Source of the DNA: Candolleomyces eurysporus | Taxonomy: Eukaryota; Basidiomycota; Agaricomycetes; Agaricales; Psathyrellaceae | DNA: 25,793 nt | Direction of reading: 5' to 3' | Assembly (NCBI GenBank): GCA_027579435.1 | Contig: JANBPK010001595.1 | Coordinates: 1 to 25,793, forward strand | Shown: one piece after another, positions 10,055 through 19,660 of the stretch | Numbering within the stretch: position 1 is the first letter of the stretch | How the letters are laid out: each line of letters starts with the position of its first letter | Notes under the pieces: model-generated | What the model saw: the letters and a program-made list of their open reading frames with translations, nothing else | What the model was told of the DNA's origin: nothing | The model's database searches: none | Translations under genes and position numbers: made by a program

Positions 10055-11245
10055 AGTTGGAAACTATAGAGTTGGAGTTTTCCCTGACTGCCAACTAAGC
10101 TGGCTCCCTAGCAGTGATAAGACAGACGAGTAAGATGGTTCACCAACGGTACTTTAAATACGTGAAGATCTCGTGAATGTATCTGACACAGCTACAATCA
10201 GAATCAAAGCTACCTGATATGCCTGACCTGGCGAAGGACAATATTAGGGGGAGTTAGGCATACTACAAGAGAATTTACCTTGACGTTGCTAAGTGGGAGT
10301 CTTCATGAAGTAGCCGACAACTTTGAGAACTTGATTGTCAATCTGCTAAATCAATAAGCACTGATCTTACCATTTTTGGAAAGTATTGGTGTTAGTTGAT
10401 TAGCTTTGAAAGATCATCCAAAGTTTGTGAACCTGTACGGGAAACTAGAAAGCACAACTAAAGCTTATGTGGTCATCAACCCAAAGCTTGGTCAGCTGGT
10501 TCCCAGCCAAGGGATAGAAAAAGTCAGCAGAGCTGTGAAGAAACATGGCTTGGAAGAGCCAAGCATCCAAAGCTTGGATCAATTCGTTAAATTGGGTTTA
10601 CAAACAGAAGAGTGCACTCTCCGGGAGCAATCTTTGGCTTCAGTGAATATCCATGCGGACTTAACAACAGCCGCGTCCAGAACAGGTTTGCAAAGAACCT
10701 AGACTGCATTCCAAAGTTCAAGATTCAACTCTTGGCCTTTGATACCCTCCATGTGATTGTGTTTCTTATCTCTTTCAGTCTCTGTCATCTGTTCGTTTCT
10801 TTGTCTGTTTGCCAAAACAATAATTACATATATATACATTTCTGTTTTATCTATTATAGCATTAGCGGGCAGCTAGCATTTGTATTTTGCATCAGGATCA
10901 TGTTCCCAGAAATCTACGAGAGCCATTTGTTATTGAGAAAGAGTGTTTAAATTTGCAAAGTCAATCAGAGTCATGTCACTTGTGTTTTACCGAATTATTT
11001 TTGCATTAAAGTTGCTTGAGGCTGTGTTCTTCTGTTTGCAAAGTTATCTGTTGTATCTCAAACCTTACCATGTGTTAGCAAAGTCACTTTGTGAAGCATT
11101 TATATCATTGCTGGTTGAGCCTTGAACTTGCAATTGTACAAGAAGAGTTCTAGAAGCCTCTGTCAACTAGACTAAGAGGTTTTACCTATACCCCTTGCCT
11201 GCCTTTATCTTCACAAAGGTATTTGGTGTGTTGTGTTGTTGTGAT

Positions 11246-11284
<39 letters not shown>

Positions 11285-11337
11285 TAGAGTTCTATAGTTT
11301 TGTTGTTAGAGTGCCCTAGTTTGCTATTTGCACATCA
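9995..11337 (+). repeat. R2 repeat, copy 2 (younger, fuller)
   Basis: The better-preserved partner of 3585-4569. It retains about 290 bp lost from copy 1, including a GT microsatellite. The right edge is TTTGCTATTTGCACATCA. An open frame from about 10406 to 10702 (GKLESTTKAYVVINPK, then KKHGLEEPSIQSLDQF) is shared with copy 1, where it has stops. It lacks a clear ATG and any domain I know, so I do not call it a gene. CpGs are retained (CCGGGAG, GCCGCGTCC, TACGAGAG). The length and the 3' AT-rich TATATATACAT tract would fit an LTR, but ends and target duplication are not visible. Confidence 0.6.
11244..11284 (+). repeat. GT microsatellite
   Basis: Tandem GT dinucleotides, interrupted once by ATAT, within R2 copy 2. 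Absent from copy 1, where the surrounding segment is deleted. Confidence 0.9.
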
Positions 11338-11339
11338 AC

Positions 11340-13138
11340 ACATTAGTTGATATGTATCCCACCGTCTCCATTGTTTAAACTCATGTTTTCATCAGAGTCC
11401 CACTTTATGCCAAAGCATGATTGGATGCATCTACCCACCAACATCCATTATCAACCGTCCAAAGATTGTCAAGCCTATGCAAGAGGAAGGGACACCTCAA
11501 ATCTGTTGTACAGACTCCACAAGAAAGTGCCTTCTGTTTACTCCAAGTTTTGCAAGGGTAAACAGCGAGCTGCTGTCCTTGCCCAACTTCGAGCAATCTT
11601 CTTCAAGCAAATTGTTTGTTAAAGCTGGTGCTATGAAAGCCTAGCTCAAAGGACTGGGTTCCTCCATTCATGTCTTTGGTGTATTGAACAATCTCTTTTC
11701 AGTGAAGCCCAAACCCATTGAATCAAGCGTAATGTCATAGTCATTGTAGACCTGCTTGAACAGTGCAAAGTCGCTGACAGAGTCTTGCAGGACAAACTGC
11801 TACAGGGTTTACGTGTTTGAAGCATGTCTTTATGTAGGCAACGGTGTACTTTGCTTGTTCATTAAGTTGATTGTTCACATCTAAAAATGGTGTATTCGAG
11901 TCATGGACCAGATAATATGGTTTTTTTTTGCATAGGGTATCATGTGTCCATTTATGGATTTCGAGTGAGTGCGTTCATACTTCTTGTTCTTCTCATACTG
12001 AATGTTTATCTTTACAGCTCCTGTATGTGCCCAATGTGTTTCATGCAGAGCAATAGCTATATCGACCTATGTTGTATTCTAGCTTGGCATGTTCTAATTT
12101 GTTGAATACCTGGTGCAACTCAACGCCAACCTCTGTATACAAATGATGGTTGACCTGGTTTGTTGGTATTGAAGAGGTAGTGAGGCACAGGCCAGCTGCT
12201 TCCACCAATCCTTCTGGAAGACTGGCTATCCATAGGCTTGACTTAACAAGCTGTTAATTGGAATGGGGTCAGAAGGATTGTGGCCTTTGACAGTACAGAA
12301 TTCTGTTGAATATTTCCATGCCTAGCCAGTGTGCTGGGACTGACAAAGCTGCCTTGGCATTTTGTTCAGTAGCACCTTCACCACGTTGAAGTTGACGGGC
12401 TGTTCTGGGCACTCAGCAGACATAGCATAAATAAGAATAGAACAAGTTTATTGTGCAGAATACAAGAAAAGCGAAAAAGAAAGACTACAAGAGGCAGCCA
12501 TAACATTGAATTCAGTCTTATATAGGACAAGTGTAGGGCTGGCTTCTTGGCTCTCCTTTTGATTCTCTACGTTTAATGGTCTCTAGACATCTTTGAACGG
12601 GATCAGAGTGGTCATATTCAGCTAGACCTCTGACTCTTTCTCCTTTTTGACTTTCTTTGCCCAATGTTCTTTATTACTATTGTTGAAGTCTTGCCAAAAG
12701 CAATAGCAATCTTCTTTAGAATAAGGGTTTTGATAACATTGCAGTTGAAGCATAAGATGGAAATGGTCTTGGCATATAAGATATTCTAATTCTGTATGTA
12801 TAGCCATACGATACTGCCATTCTCAAAGGGTAGGTAGCAAATACACTCACTTTTCTGGTCCCAGATGTAATCCAGGAAAGAGTGTTCAACCTCAAAATAA
12901 CCATACGTTTCTTTGGAGTCTCAGCGTATGTGGTAGCCCATTTAAATACCAATCTGCTGGTATCAACCAAGCAAGGAGGAACACTTTTCCTTGATAGGCC
13001 AGTGGTGACTTTGTCATTCAAGCTGGACATCAGAGATTCCAAATCAAGCATGCATTCAAAGAAAAGGTCTGAAACCATCAGGCTTTTAGTGAACAACTGT
13101 ACTAGGGGTTGGTGAGTAGAAAGAAAAGAAGCACTCAC
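11340..13138 (-). pseudogene. Large unrecognised gene relic, frameshifted and stop-riddled
   Basis: Coding-like blocks run continuously down the minus strand, changing register at small indels. 13138-12900: SLMVSDLFFECMLDLES and SRLVFKWATTYAETPK. About 12895-12850: YFEVEHSFLDYIWDQK. 12822-12550: WQYRMAIHTELEYLICQ and NPYSKEDCYCFWQDF, then LNMTTLIPFKDV. 12300-12165: DPIPINSLLSQAYG and VFQKDWWKQLACASLPL. 12165-12060: LHQVFNKLEHAKLEYNI. 12060-11925: HETHWAHTGAVKINIQYEK. 11925-11790: HDSNTPFLDVNNQLNEQ. 11805-11400: SDFALFKQVYNDYDITL, AFIAPALTNNLLEED and LGKDSSSLFTLAKLGVNRR. Register changes fall at simple tracts, e.g. a nine-A run near 11925. Several stops are TGA where Arg would fit (KT*ME, GL**KHEF). 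Lower-signal DNA at 12310-12550 may be intronic. I do not recognise the family, and it could be a host gene or the body of an unlisted transposon. Its 3' end abuts R2 copy 2. Confidence 0.5.
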
Positions 13139-13470
13139 TTATAGTTTGTTTTATTCCAATGCCTGATTGGACTGTGGTGGATTTTTGTGGACATGTCCAC
13201 CTTCAAAGGTCAAATACCTTTTGCAGTGCTCTGTCTCTCTGTTCACATCTCTTGGTTAATCTCACTCACATTTATCATCTACCAAAATTTGTGGGGATCA
13301 ATGCTTGTGATACCCTCCATTTGAGGGGTGCATCTATTGGGAGTTTACTGTCCACAAATATTGTCAAGATTCCAGTGGCTTCCTTGCCCCGTCCATTTCC
13401 ATGCCCCAGGTCACAATTACAATTGAACAAGCTTTTCTTTTCTTACATAGAAACTTGTAACAAGAAGCAG
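13139..13470. other. No supportable gene
   Basis: A 104-codon plus-strand frame spans 13159-13473 but has no domain or codon pattern that I can support. The GCAG at 13467-13470 is one half of the target duplication of R1 copy C. Confidence 0.45.
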
Positions 13471-14711
13471 TGATATGATTGTATTTGCTTTTTTGCAAAT
13501 AAACACCAGTTCTATTGAATAATAAGTCTGTAATTTGATACATGGTTGTGTCTATTTCATCTCTATGGTAAGAAATCCTGCCAGTATTAAGATAACTTGT
13601 ACAGTGCAAAGGATAATGAAAGAGTACACTACTCTTGGGTTCACGAGAGCTAGAGTCTATTCGAGGACTGCCAACTTAGAAGCGCACCCACCATATACCT
13701 GAGATTAAGGTTTAATATGTTAGTCAGATGGTGCCGCTTCAGATCAAATGGCTTACCTTGCAACAAAACAACCTGGTTTCACCACTGGGCAACAGAGGAG
13801 GTTTTCTGAGCACTACCAATACTTTATCTCTTACATGGCCTCACATTAATTGAGTATATTCAGTGCTAAAGCAGCAGGGACGAGTCCCTGAGCACACAAA
13901 GAGATGCGCGGCAAGGTTCCAGCACATCAAATGGCACAATAAAAGGAGCTCAAAATACTCTAAAAGGAAAGGTCATTCATGGAAAAGGATAACCTAGGAA
14001 GCGGTCACCAGTAATTTGCCAAGATGGCACTACTCAATTGACGGAGGTCTGATTCTTCCTCACGTGGCTTCAGCGAAGGGCACACCAAGGCAGTGGTTGG
14101 TATAACCATAAGCTGACCACCCTTGATCAACTTTGGCAAGACATTCAGTAGACCAGAAAAAACAAAAAGCATCTATTAATAGTCATGGTGCACACACAGA
14201 AGTGGCACAGCAGCACTTTGATATATTCAATACTCTCTTTTTATTTTTTTTTNATTTTTTCCTAGCTGAGGCCTGGACTCTTTTATTTATAAATCTTGTG
14301 TACACCTATTTATCAAGCTCCAGTGATTGCGTGGCTCTAGATAATATATATAATAGACTTCTGTAGCATAGTTTTCCCCTAGAGAATTACTGNCTGTTTT
14401 TATTTGTGTTACTTTGTGTTTGCAATTGACTGAATTTGTGACTTTATTTTGTGTGGCATGATATCTGCTAAAGGAAAAGACAAAGATACCTGAGTTGTAA
14501 AGTGTTACATACTTCAAAACCCCTGGATCTAGCAGAAAAGAATATAACCAATTCTTAATACTCACTACTACCCCCACGACTTGCATTTGATTTTGTGCGA
14601 TTCAACTATGTTATCAAGGCATCGACTTAAGGATCTCACGTGGCTTGACTTATTTGGTTGGGTTGTGTGTGGTGTTGGTGTTTTAGTGGTCTCGCCGTCT
14701 CAATCTCTTCA
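13471..14711 (-). mobile_element. R1 LTR-like element, copy C (full length, with target-site duplication)
   Basis: Reverse-complement R1 copy: TGATATGATTGTATTTGC at the left equals the decayed 3' terminus, and CTCTTCA at 14711 equals the 5' terminus. It is flanked by GCAG on both sides (13467-13470 and 14712-14715), a 4-bp target-site duplication, or 5 bp (GCAGT) if one base is shared. At about 1.24 kb it is slightly shorter than B and D. Many CpGs of A2/B read TG or CA. The start codon of the XPG relic is 64 bp downstream of its edge. Ambiguous bases at 14253 and 14393. Confidence 0.75.
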
Positions 14712-14775
14712 GCAGTTATCTTTTCAGCCACCTTTTGACCATCTTTCCCTTGTACTCTTATATTTTATAGGCACA

Positions 14776-15231
14776 ATGGGTATGGCAGGATTCTGGAAAG
14801 TAAGCTTCCAAATTTCAACAAGTTATAGTCACTCAGTCCATCAACAGGTTCTCCAACCTGCTGCAAAAACATGGTTTCTAACTGAGATCGCAGTCAATGA
14901 TGAATTTAAAATGAACACTCAAGGTGTAAAAGGATATAGAATTAATATCAACGTCAGTATATGGCTCTTCTACATGGGATATGCACAAGTAGGCAAGAGC
15001 AAGAACACACACCTCTGCACTTTATTCTTCTGGTGTGCCATTCTAATGAAAGCACCGTTCCTGCTACTATTCATATTTGATGGATCCAGAAGGCCTAGTT
15101 TTAAAAGGGGGAGAAGGATCAACCTGCTCCAAAACATTGGAGATAGTTGTATTGTAAAGCAGAATCAACAAAGGATAAATATCAGCACAAGTACATTATC
15201 TCAAACATTCACTGTAAGGCTTTCCTGGTAG
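14776..15231 (+). pseudogene. XPG/FEN1-family (PIN-like) nuclease relic, N-terminal domain only
   Basis: ATG at 14776 opens MGMAGFWK (exon 14776-14799). A 48-nt GTAAGC..CAG intron (14800-14847) follows, then exon 2 with VLQPAAKTWFLTEIAVND, GYRININVSIWLFYM, THLCTLFFWCAILMKAPF and IFDGSRRPSFKRGRRI. This is the order of the XPG N-domain in GEN1/FEN1-like nucleases, where family members read MGV.GLW, R.GIDAS.W and FVFDGP.RP.KRG. Because the intron length is a multiple of three with no stop, the unspliced frame stays open too (216 codons from 14581). The first metal-binding Asp of the G-I-D-x-S motif is Asn here (residue 43 after splicing); the Asp of FDG (residue 86) is kept. Cys and Trp replace expected Arg (LCTLFF, FFWC, KTWF). 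After RRI the family similarity is lost, and the XPG-I and helix-hairpin-helix regions are absent. Such proteins are abundant in Agaricomycetes, often as PIN-like hypothetical proteins. Almost certainly inactive. Confidence 0.75.
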
Positions 15232-15435
15232 TCAAACCCTGAAGGAGAGATTGTATATAAGTGAGAATCTTGGCATTGGTGACGGGGAAGAGGTGGAAAG
15301 TGGTCTGTTTATAGTTGGGAAATAGTTGTTTGATGGTGGTGAGATGGAGTACTGCCTTGTTGTGTTTGTTGTTGTGTTGAAGGTTGAGTGAGAGTCGAAC
15401 AATCCTAGGTATACATAGGTTAAACTCATGTTGGA
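15232..15435. other. No recognisable feature
   Basis: Downstream of the XPG relic. Minus-strand frames at 15209-15484 show no recognisable domain. Confidence 0.4.
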
Positions 15436-15716
15436 TGACACGGCAGTTTTTGATGTGTTTGTTTAATGAGCACATTTTAAGCAAATCGAGTGCAAGGAAT
15501 GCATTTGTTTACGGTTTTTGTTTAATGTCCCTACATTGAACACATATTGAGCAAAGTTTTAGTGGTGGCAGAATGGGGCTAGACACATGCAATGCAAATT
15601 TGAATTTGTCTAGCTTGAACATTTGCATTGCAGATTGTAGATAAAGTCAACTTTTGCATTTGGTTTGCTTAAAATGTGCTTTTTGAACAAACACATCAAA
15701 AACCACAGTGTGAACG
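15436..15716. repeat. Large inverted repeat with a nested perfect hairpin
   Basis: Arm 1 (about 15436-15490) contains TTTTTGATGTGTTTGTT, then GCACATTTTAAGCAAA. Arm 2 (about 15660-15716) is its reverse complement with few mismatches. Between them GCAATGCAAAT (15589-15599) pairs perfectly with ATTTGCATTGC (15621-15631). The structure could be the termini of a small non-autonomous element or a folded transcript. No coding role is seen. Confidence 0.6.
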
Positions 15717-16029
15717 TCATTGAACCACTCATGTCTCCATGATCCATAAGATGATCAATGGTGGCACAGTAGGAGAGATCTTTTCTCCAAAGATGTTTGC
15801 CTTTGCAGGCAGGTGTTTGCCACTCTTGACCCACTTGGTGAATATGCCTTTTAACCTGGGAAGGATAGAAGCTCAGCATGCAATACATGTTAAAGCATAA
15901 GCTAAAAGCTACTTTTTATAATCTCTGTTGGTGTTATTGTTGACCAGCTTCAACTTTTCAAGAATGATACTCTCTACTGGGTCATCTTGAATGTCCTGAC
16001 CTGTGGTAGGGCTTGGATCAGTGCCCCCA
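15717..16029. other. No supportable gene
   Basis: A minus-strand frame (15610-15888) overlaps the inverted repeat and shows no domain. Otherwise featureless. Confidence 0.4.
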
Positions 16030-16284
16030 TGTCAAAAAAGTCCAACCGGCCCGTCCAACGGTGGTCGCGTTTTCGGCCTGTTTGGCTGTGTGCCAAGTGT
16101 TGCCAGCTGTTGGCACTGGTTCATCGGCTTATTTCGGTTGATGGCAACATGGTCCCAGCGCCTGTCCAACGGCGATGCCAACAGCCGGTGCAACGTTTTT
16201 GCCTTTGGTGGCAACGCAGACTGGACCGCCATCTGTTGCTGCTGGCGGCAACGGCCTCCAACAGGCGGTCGGAATTTTCCGACA
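16030..16284. mobile_element. CpG-rich, self-complementary MITE-like island
   Basis: A sharply bounded block with about 20 CpGs in 255 bp inside CpG-depleted DNA. The left end TGTCAAAAAAGTCCAACCGG and the reverse complement of the right end TGTCGGAAAATTCCGACCGC match at 15 of the first 20 positions, i.e. imperfect terminal inverted repeats. The interior is packed with both orientations of TTGGCA/TGCCAA and TTGCCA/TGGCAA, so it can fold extensively. Open frames on both strands (16003-16311, 15987-16307, 16032-16298) merely reflect the high GC. No target-site duplication could be found. Likely a recent non-autonomous DNA element. Confidence 0.5.
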
Positions 16285-16317
16285 CAGGATTTCAACAATT
16301 CCCATAACTAAGCTACA

Positions 16318-17390
16318 CACATCTTAGTTTGTGTTAATTTGGGCCATGAGTGTGCCAATGTTTCTGGTTGCAGTCAGTTGTTTGAAGAAAGCAAAGATGG
16401 TTGAGGCTGCAGGTTGGAGGGAATGGAGCTACAAGTCAATCTGCATGCAGTATACAAATAGTTCAAAGGGACTTTGGTGAATGGGCAACTTCCCTTCCAT
16501 AGCCTCAGAATCTAGCCAAGAAGTGCACCCTTCCTTTGCTTCTGCAAGAAGGTGCCAAACAAGCAGCCTTTGAAATGCACCTTATCACATCAGGTGGCAT
16601 TTCATAGTAAGTTTCTCAAGGGTTTTTTNGAGAGGGGATGGAGGCCTGCTGAGGATGGCCACCAGATGATTCAGTATTTCTGGAGCCTGCTGCATGGCAT
16701 GATATTTTCTATACAGTGCAACCAAAGAACTAAGTCACTTGCTAGATGAATGCTCAGTTTGGACAACCTAGGAGGAGACAATGATGCAAAAAACAATCAC
16801 AGACAGATTATCACTGTATTCTTGTCATGGAGGTAGGGATCACCAGGAGCCAGCAGACAATGTCTTCTGCATAGAGCACAGTTTTCAAGCCAGGCTTCAA
16901 CCAAGGAGGCAAACTTGGTGAAAGGTTGATGGAGGGGAACTGTCCTATGAATCAGCCTTTCAGGTGGCAGCAGACAACACCTTGACACTACTGATATAGA
17001 CTGCGAGAGCACTGCCTGCTGAGTGATCCAAAGTTAAAACCCAAAATACTGGTACTGTGCCACGTCACTCAGACTGCCCAACTTTGCTTTGAGATGTTCA
17101 ATCACCAGCAAGAAGCAGCCTTCTCTTATCTTAAAGCATGCGTCTCACACATTATAAAGCACGGCTAAATGAGCTCTTGATGTCCTTTGGATAACCAAGT
17201 CCAGCCCACATGGAGGTTGGGCAATGCATTTGTCATCCAAAAAGCATGCATGAATATATTATTTATGAGCTAGCTAGGCTCTTGCTCCAAGGGGGTAGAT
17301 ATATCTGTGGAATAGGTATATTCTGTAAGAGGGAACTCAGGAGAGAGTCAAGAGGAGGAGACTCAAAATGTTGTGGGAACACAGTTTCCT
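16318..17390 (-). pseudogene. Unrecognised gene relic
   Basis: On the minus strand, blocks of coding-like sequence run from about 17390 to 16318. At 17390-17230 lies TEYTYSTDISTPLEQEP. At 17225-16797 lie LDLVIQRTSRAHLAVLYNV, then LLVIEHLKAKLGSLSDVAQ, VPLHQPFTKFASLVEAWLE and LLAPGDPYLHDKNTVII. At 16590-16318 lie FQRLLVWHLLAEAKEG, GKLPIHQSPFELFVY and FFKQLTATRNIGTLMAQ. Stops interrupt at YNV*DACFK (TGA), YFGF*LW and QIDL*LHS. CALCRRHC has Cys where Arg would be natural if CpG decayed. The family is not recognised. The region 16600-16790 between blocks is poorly resolved and contains an ambiguous base at 16629. Confidence 0.4.
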
Positions 17391-17674
17391 GAGGTGCAGA
17401 GGGTCCGTGCACGCAGCACTGAGATCCACATGCAGTGAGTCAGAAAGCCCTAGAAATGAGCCTTCCAACTCACTGGCTCAGGTGCTCTGGAGAGAGGGGT
17501 TAGTTGCATAAAAATGAGCAATCATGCTGCTCACCATTCTGTGCATCCAATTCTACAAATGATCTTATTCTTTGACAGAGTTGATGGACCACCCTAATCC
17601 AACAACAGTTCAGCACTCCCTGAAAACATAAGTCTATCTTTAAAGTCTCTTTACCAGCTCAGATTCATAGCTGG
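17391..17674. other. No recognisable feature
   Basis: Short broken frames only, up to the edge of R1 copy D. Confidence 0.4.
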
Positions 17675-18960
17675 TGAAGAGATCAAGAACGGCAAGACTA
17701 CTAACACACACAACCTAACACCTAACACCAACTTCAAGTCAAGCTGTGCAAAGTAAGTAGTATGTATAGACCTTTCGTAGTCATGCCACACCAAAATCAG
17801 GGGTGCAAGTATGTGGAGTAGTGTAGAGTATTAAAAATTAACAAGTTCTCTCACTTGTGTGCACACTAATTCTAAGTAATCAAGGAGTACTCGATAGTCA
17901 CACAGTTAACCCGTAAGGTTATATCTTTATTGCTTTGATCTTTCTTTTAACTTGGTATGACACTACGTAAGATAAAAGTCACAAAATCAGTCGATTGCAA
18001 ACACAAAGCAAACACAAATAAAAANCAGCAGTAATTCTTTGGGGAAAAACTATGCTAAGAAAGTCTAATATATATACTATTTGGGGCCGCATGATCACCA
18101 GAGTATGGTAAATAGGTGTATACAAGACTTGTAAATAAAAAGAGTCCAGGCCCCAGCTAGAGAGAGAGAGATAAAGAGATAAAAAGAGGGTATTTGCCAA
18201 AGTGCCGCCGCGCCACTCCTGTGCTTGTGCTGTGACTGTTAATAGATTCCTTTTGCCTTTTCAGGTATGCCGAGCAGGATGCCAAAGTTGATCGAGGGTG
18301 GTCGGTCTACAGTTATTCCAACCACCACCTTGGTGTGCCTTTGCTTGAGCCGCGTGAGGAGGAGTGGGACCTCCATTAATTGAATAGAATTATCTTGGCC
18401 AGTCCCTTGTGACCGCCCTCTGGGTCATCTCTTTCTGTGAACGACCTTCCTTTCAGAGTACTTTGAGCTCCTTTCTCGTGCCACGCCAGCCATCATGCTG
18501 TTTGATATGCTGAAACCTTGCCACGCCTCTCTTTGTATGCTTAGAGACTCATCCCACTGTTCTAGCACTGAATATACTTGATTAATGTGAGGCTGCACAA
18601 GAGGTTAGGTACCTTTAGTGCCTAAAGAACCATTTCTATAGCTTTAGTAGTGAAATTGTGTTGTTCAGCTGCAGGGTAGGCTGTTTGATCCGAAGCGGCG
18701 CCAACTGGCTAGCTTACTAAACCCTAATCTTGGGTATATGGCAGGCGCACCTCTAAGTTGGTAGTCCTTGAGTAAACTCCAACTCTTGTGAACCCAAAAG
18801 TAGCGCACTTTTTAGTTATTCTTCGCACTGTGCAAGTTATCTCAATACTGGAAGAGTTTTGTAATGTAGAGATTAATTAAACACCTATTAATTGAATTGT
18901 GAACCATATATTCAATAAAATGGGTATTTATTTGCAAAAAAAGCAAACACGGTTGTATCA
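17675..18960 (+). mobile_element. R1 LTR-like element, copy D (full length, decayed)
   Basis: Begins TGAAGAGATCAAGAACGGCA and ends CACGGTTGTATCA, colinear with copy B throughout. Most differences from B are CG to CA or TG: CGAGAACGGCGAG reads CAAGAACGGCAAG, and GCCGCGCGAGAG reads GCTGCACAAGAG. The flanks read CTGG before and CCAG after. These could be a target duplication CCGG in which each copy lost its CpG on a different strand, but that is speculative. Ambiguous base at 18025. Non-coding. Confidence 0.75.
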
Positions 18961-19660
18961 CCAGGTGGTTACTACAAACTATGTTGTAGCGTCAATCTTG
19001 GGCTTGGCAGTTCTGATTGATGAGAAGAGGAAATTGTCCATGCCTCAAGGATCTGCTGAAGGATTGCAACACTTGGGTCTGCATATTTTGATGAGGGCGC
19101 TAGCGTTTGGGCGAGGGTTCTGGAGCAACAGATATGCAATGAATATGATAGCCTGTTGATTCTGATTGTGTGGATGGCTCAAGCAAAGTGGTATGGTCAG
19201 AAGACATGATGGAACTTCGAGGAGAAGCATACAAAGTTCTGAACAAAGGCTGGGCTCAGGCTTAGCATGAGAAATTGTGTGGAGATGACTTGGTGCTTAC
19301 CCATAGCGGTAGCAAGAACCATATTCTCTCCTTGAGGGTGGCCCTGGTGTTGTGGTTGCCTGGAAGCACTCAAATTTCACCAGTCAACAGCCTATCTATG
19401 TTATAGTCTAGGTCGGCTGCGAGGTAAAGTCCTTGAAACTGTGCCACCCCTTTCTCAATGGTTGGATTACATAGGATGCCATGATAATTGAAAGCGACAT
19501 ACCTTCATGGGTGCTGTAATAAATAACGACCTGGCCCATCATGTATGGCTTGATATGCACTATAGCTAGCGCAATCTTATATGCATTTGTGAGCGCCTAT
19601 ACAGGCATTGACTTATAAGCTATTTCTGGTCAAAGTCAAAACTGAATTAACAGTGTGCTT
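18961..19660 (-). pseudogene. Unrecognised gene relic, possibly spliced
   Basis: Minus-strand frame from about 19620: LTNAYKIALAIVHIKPYMM, then GQVVIYYSTHE. A GTATGT..AAAG gap (about 19502-19451) could be a short intron. The frame then reads GVAQFQGLYLAADLDYNID, RLLTGE and a TGA, then LPGNHNTRATLKE. Further down, an ATG near 19207 opens SSDHTTLLEPSTQSESTGY to TAG after PSPKR. Stops at MPV*ALT and GEI*VLP. The intron call is a reading-frame inference only. The product is not recognised. Plus-strand frames at 18899-19159 overlap the end of R1 copy D and are chance. Confidence 0.35.

Noticed and set aside
10612..10950. 112-codon frame in R2 copy 2
   Set aside because: The frame is broken at once in R2 copy 1, and its product is low-complexity Ile/Tyr/Phe from AT-rich DNA.
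14581..15231. A 216-codon open frame as an intact gene
   Set aside because: Its first third lies in R1 copy C and its middle includes a frame-preserving intron. Only the part from 14776 has family similarity, and that is truncated.
15987..16311. Overlapping 80-106 codon frames as genes
   Set aside because: All are by-products of the GC-rich island being open in several frames on both strands. None has a domain.
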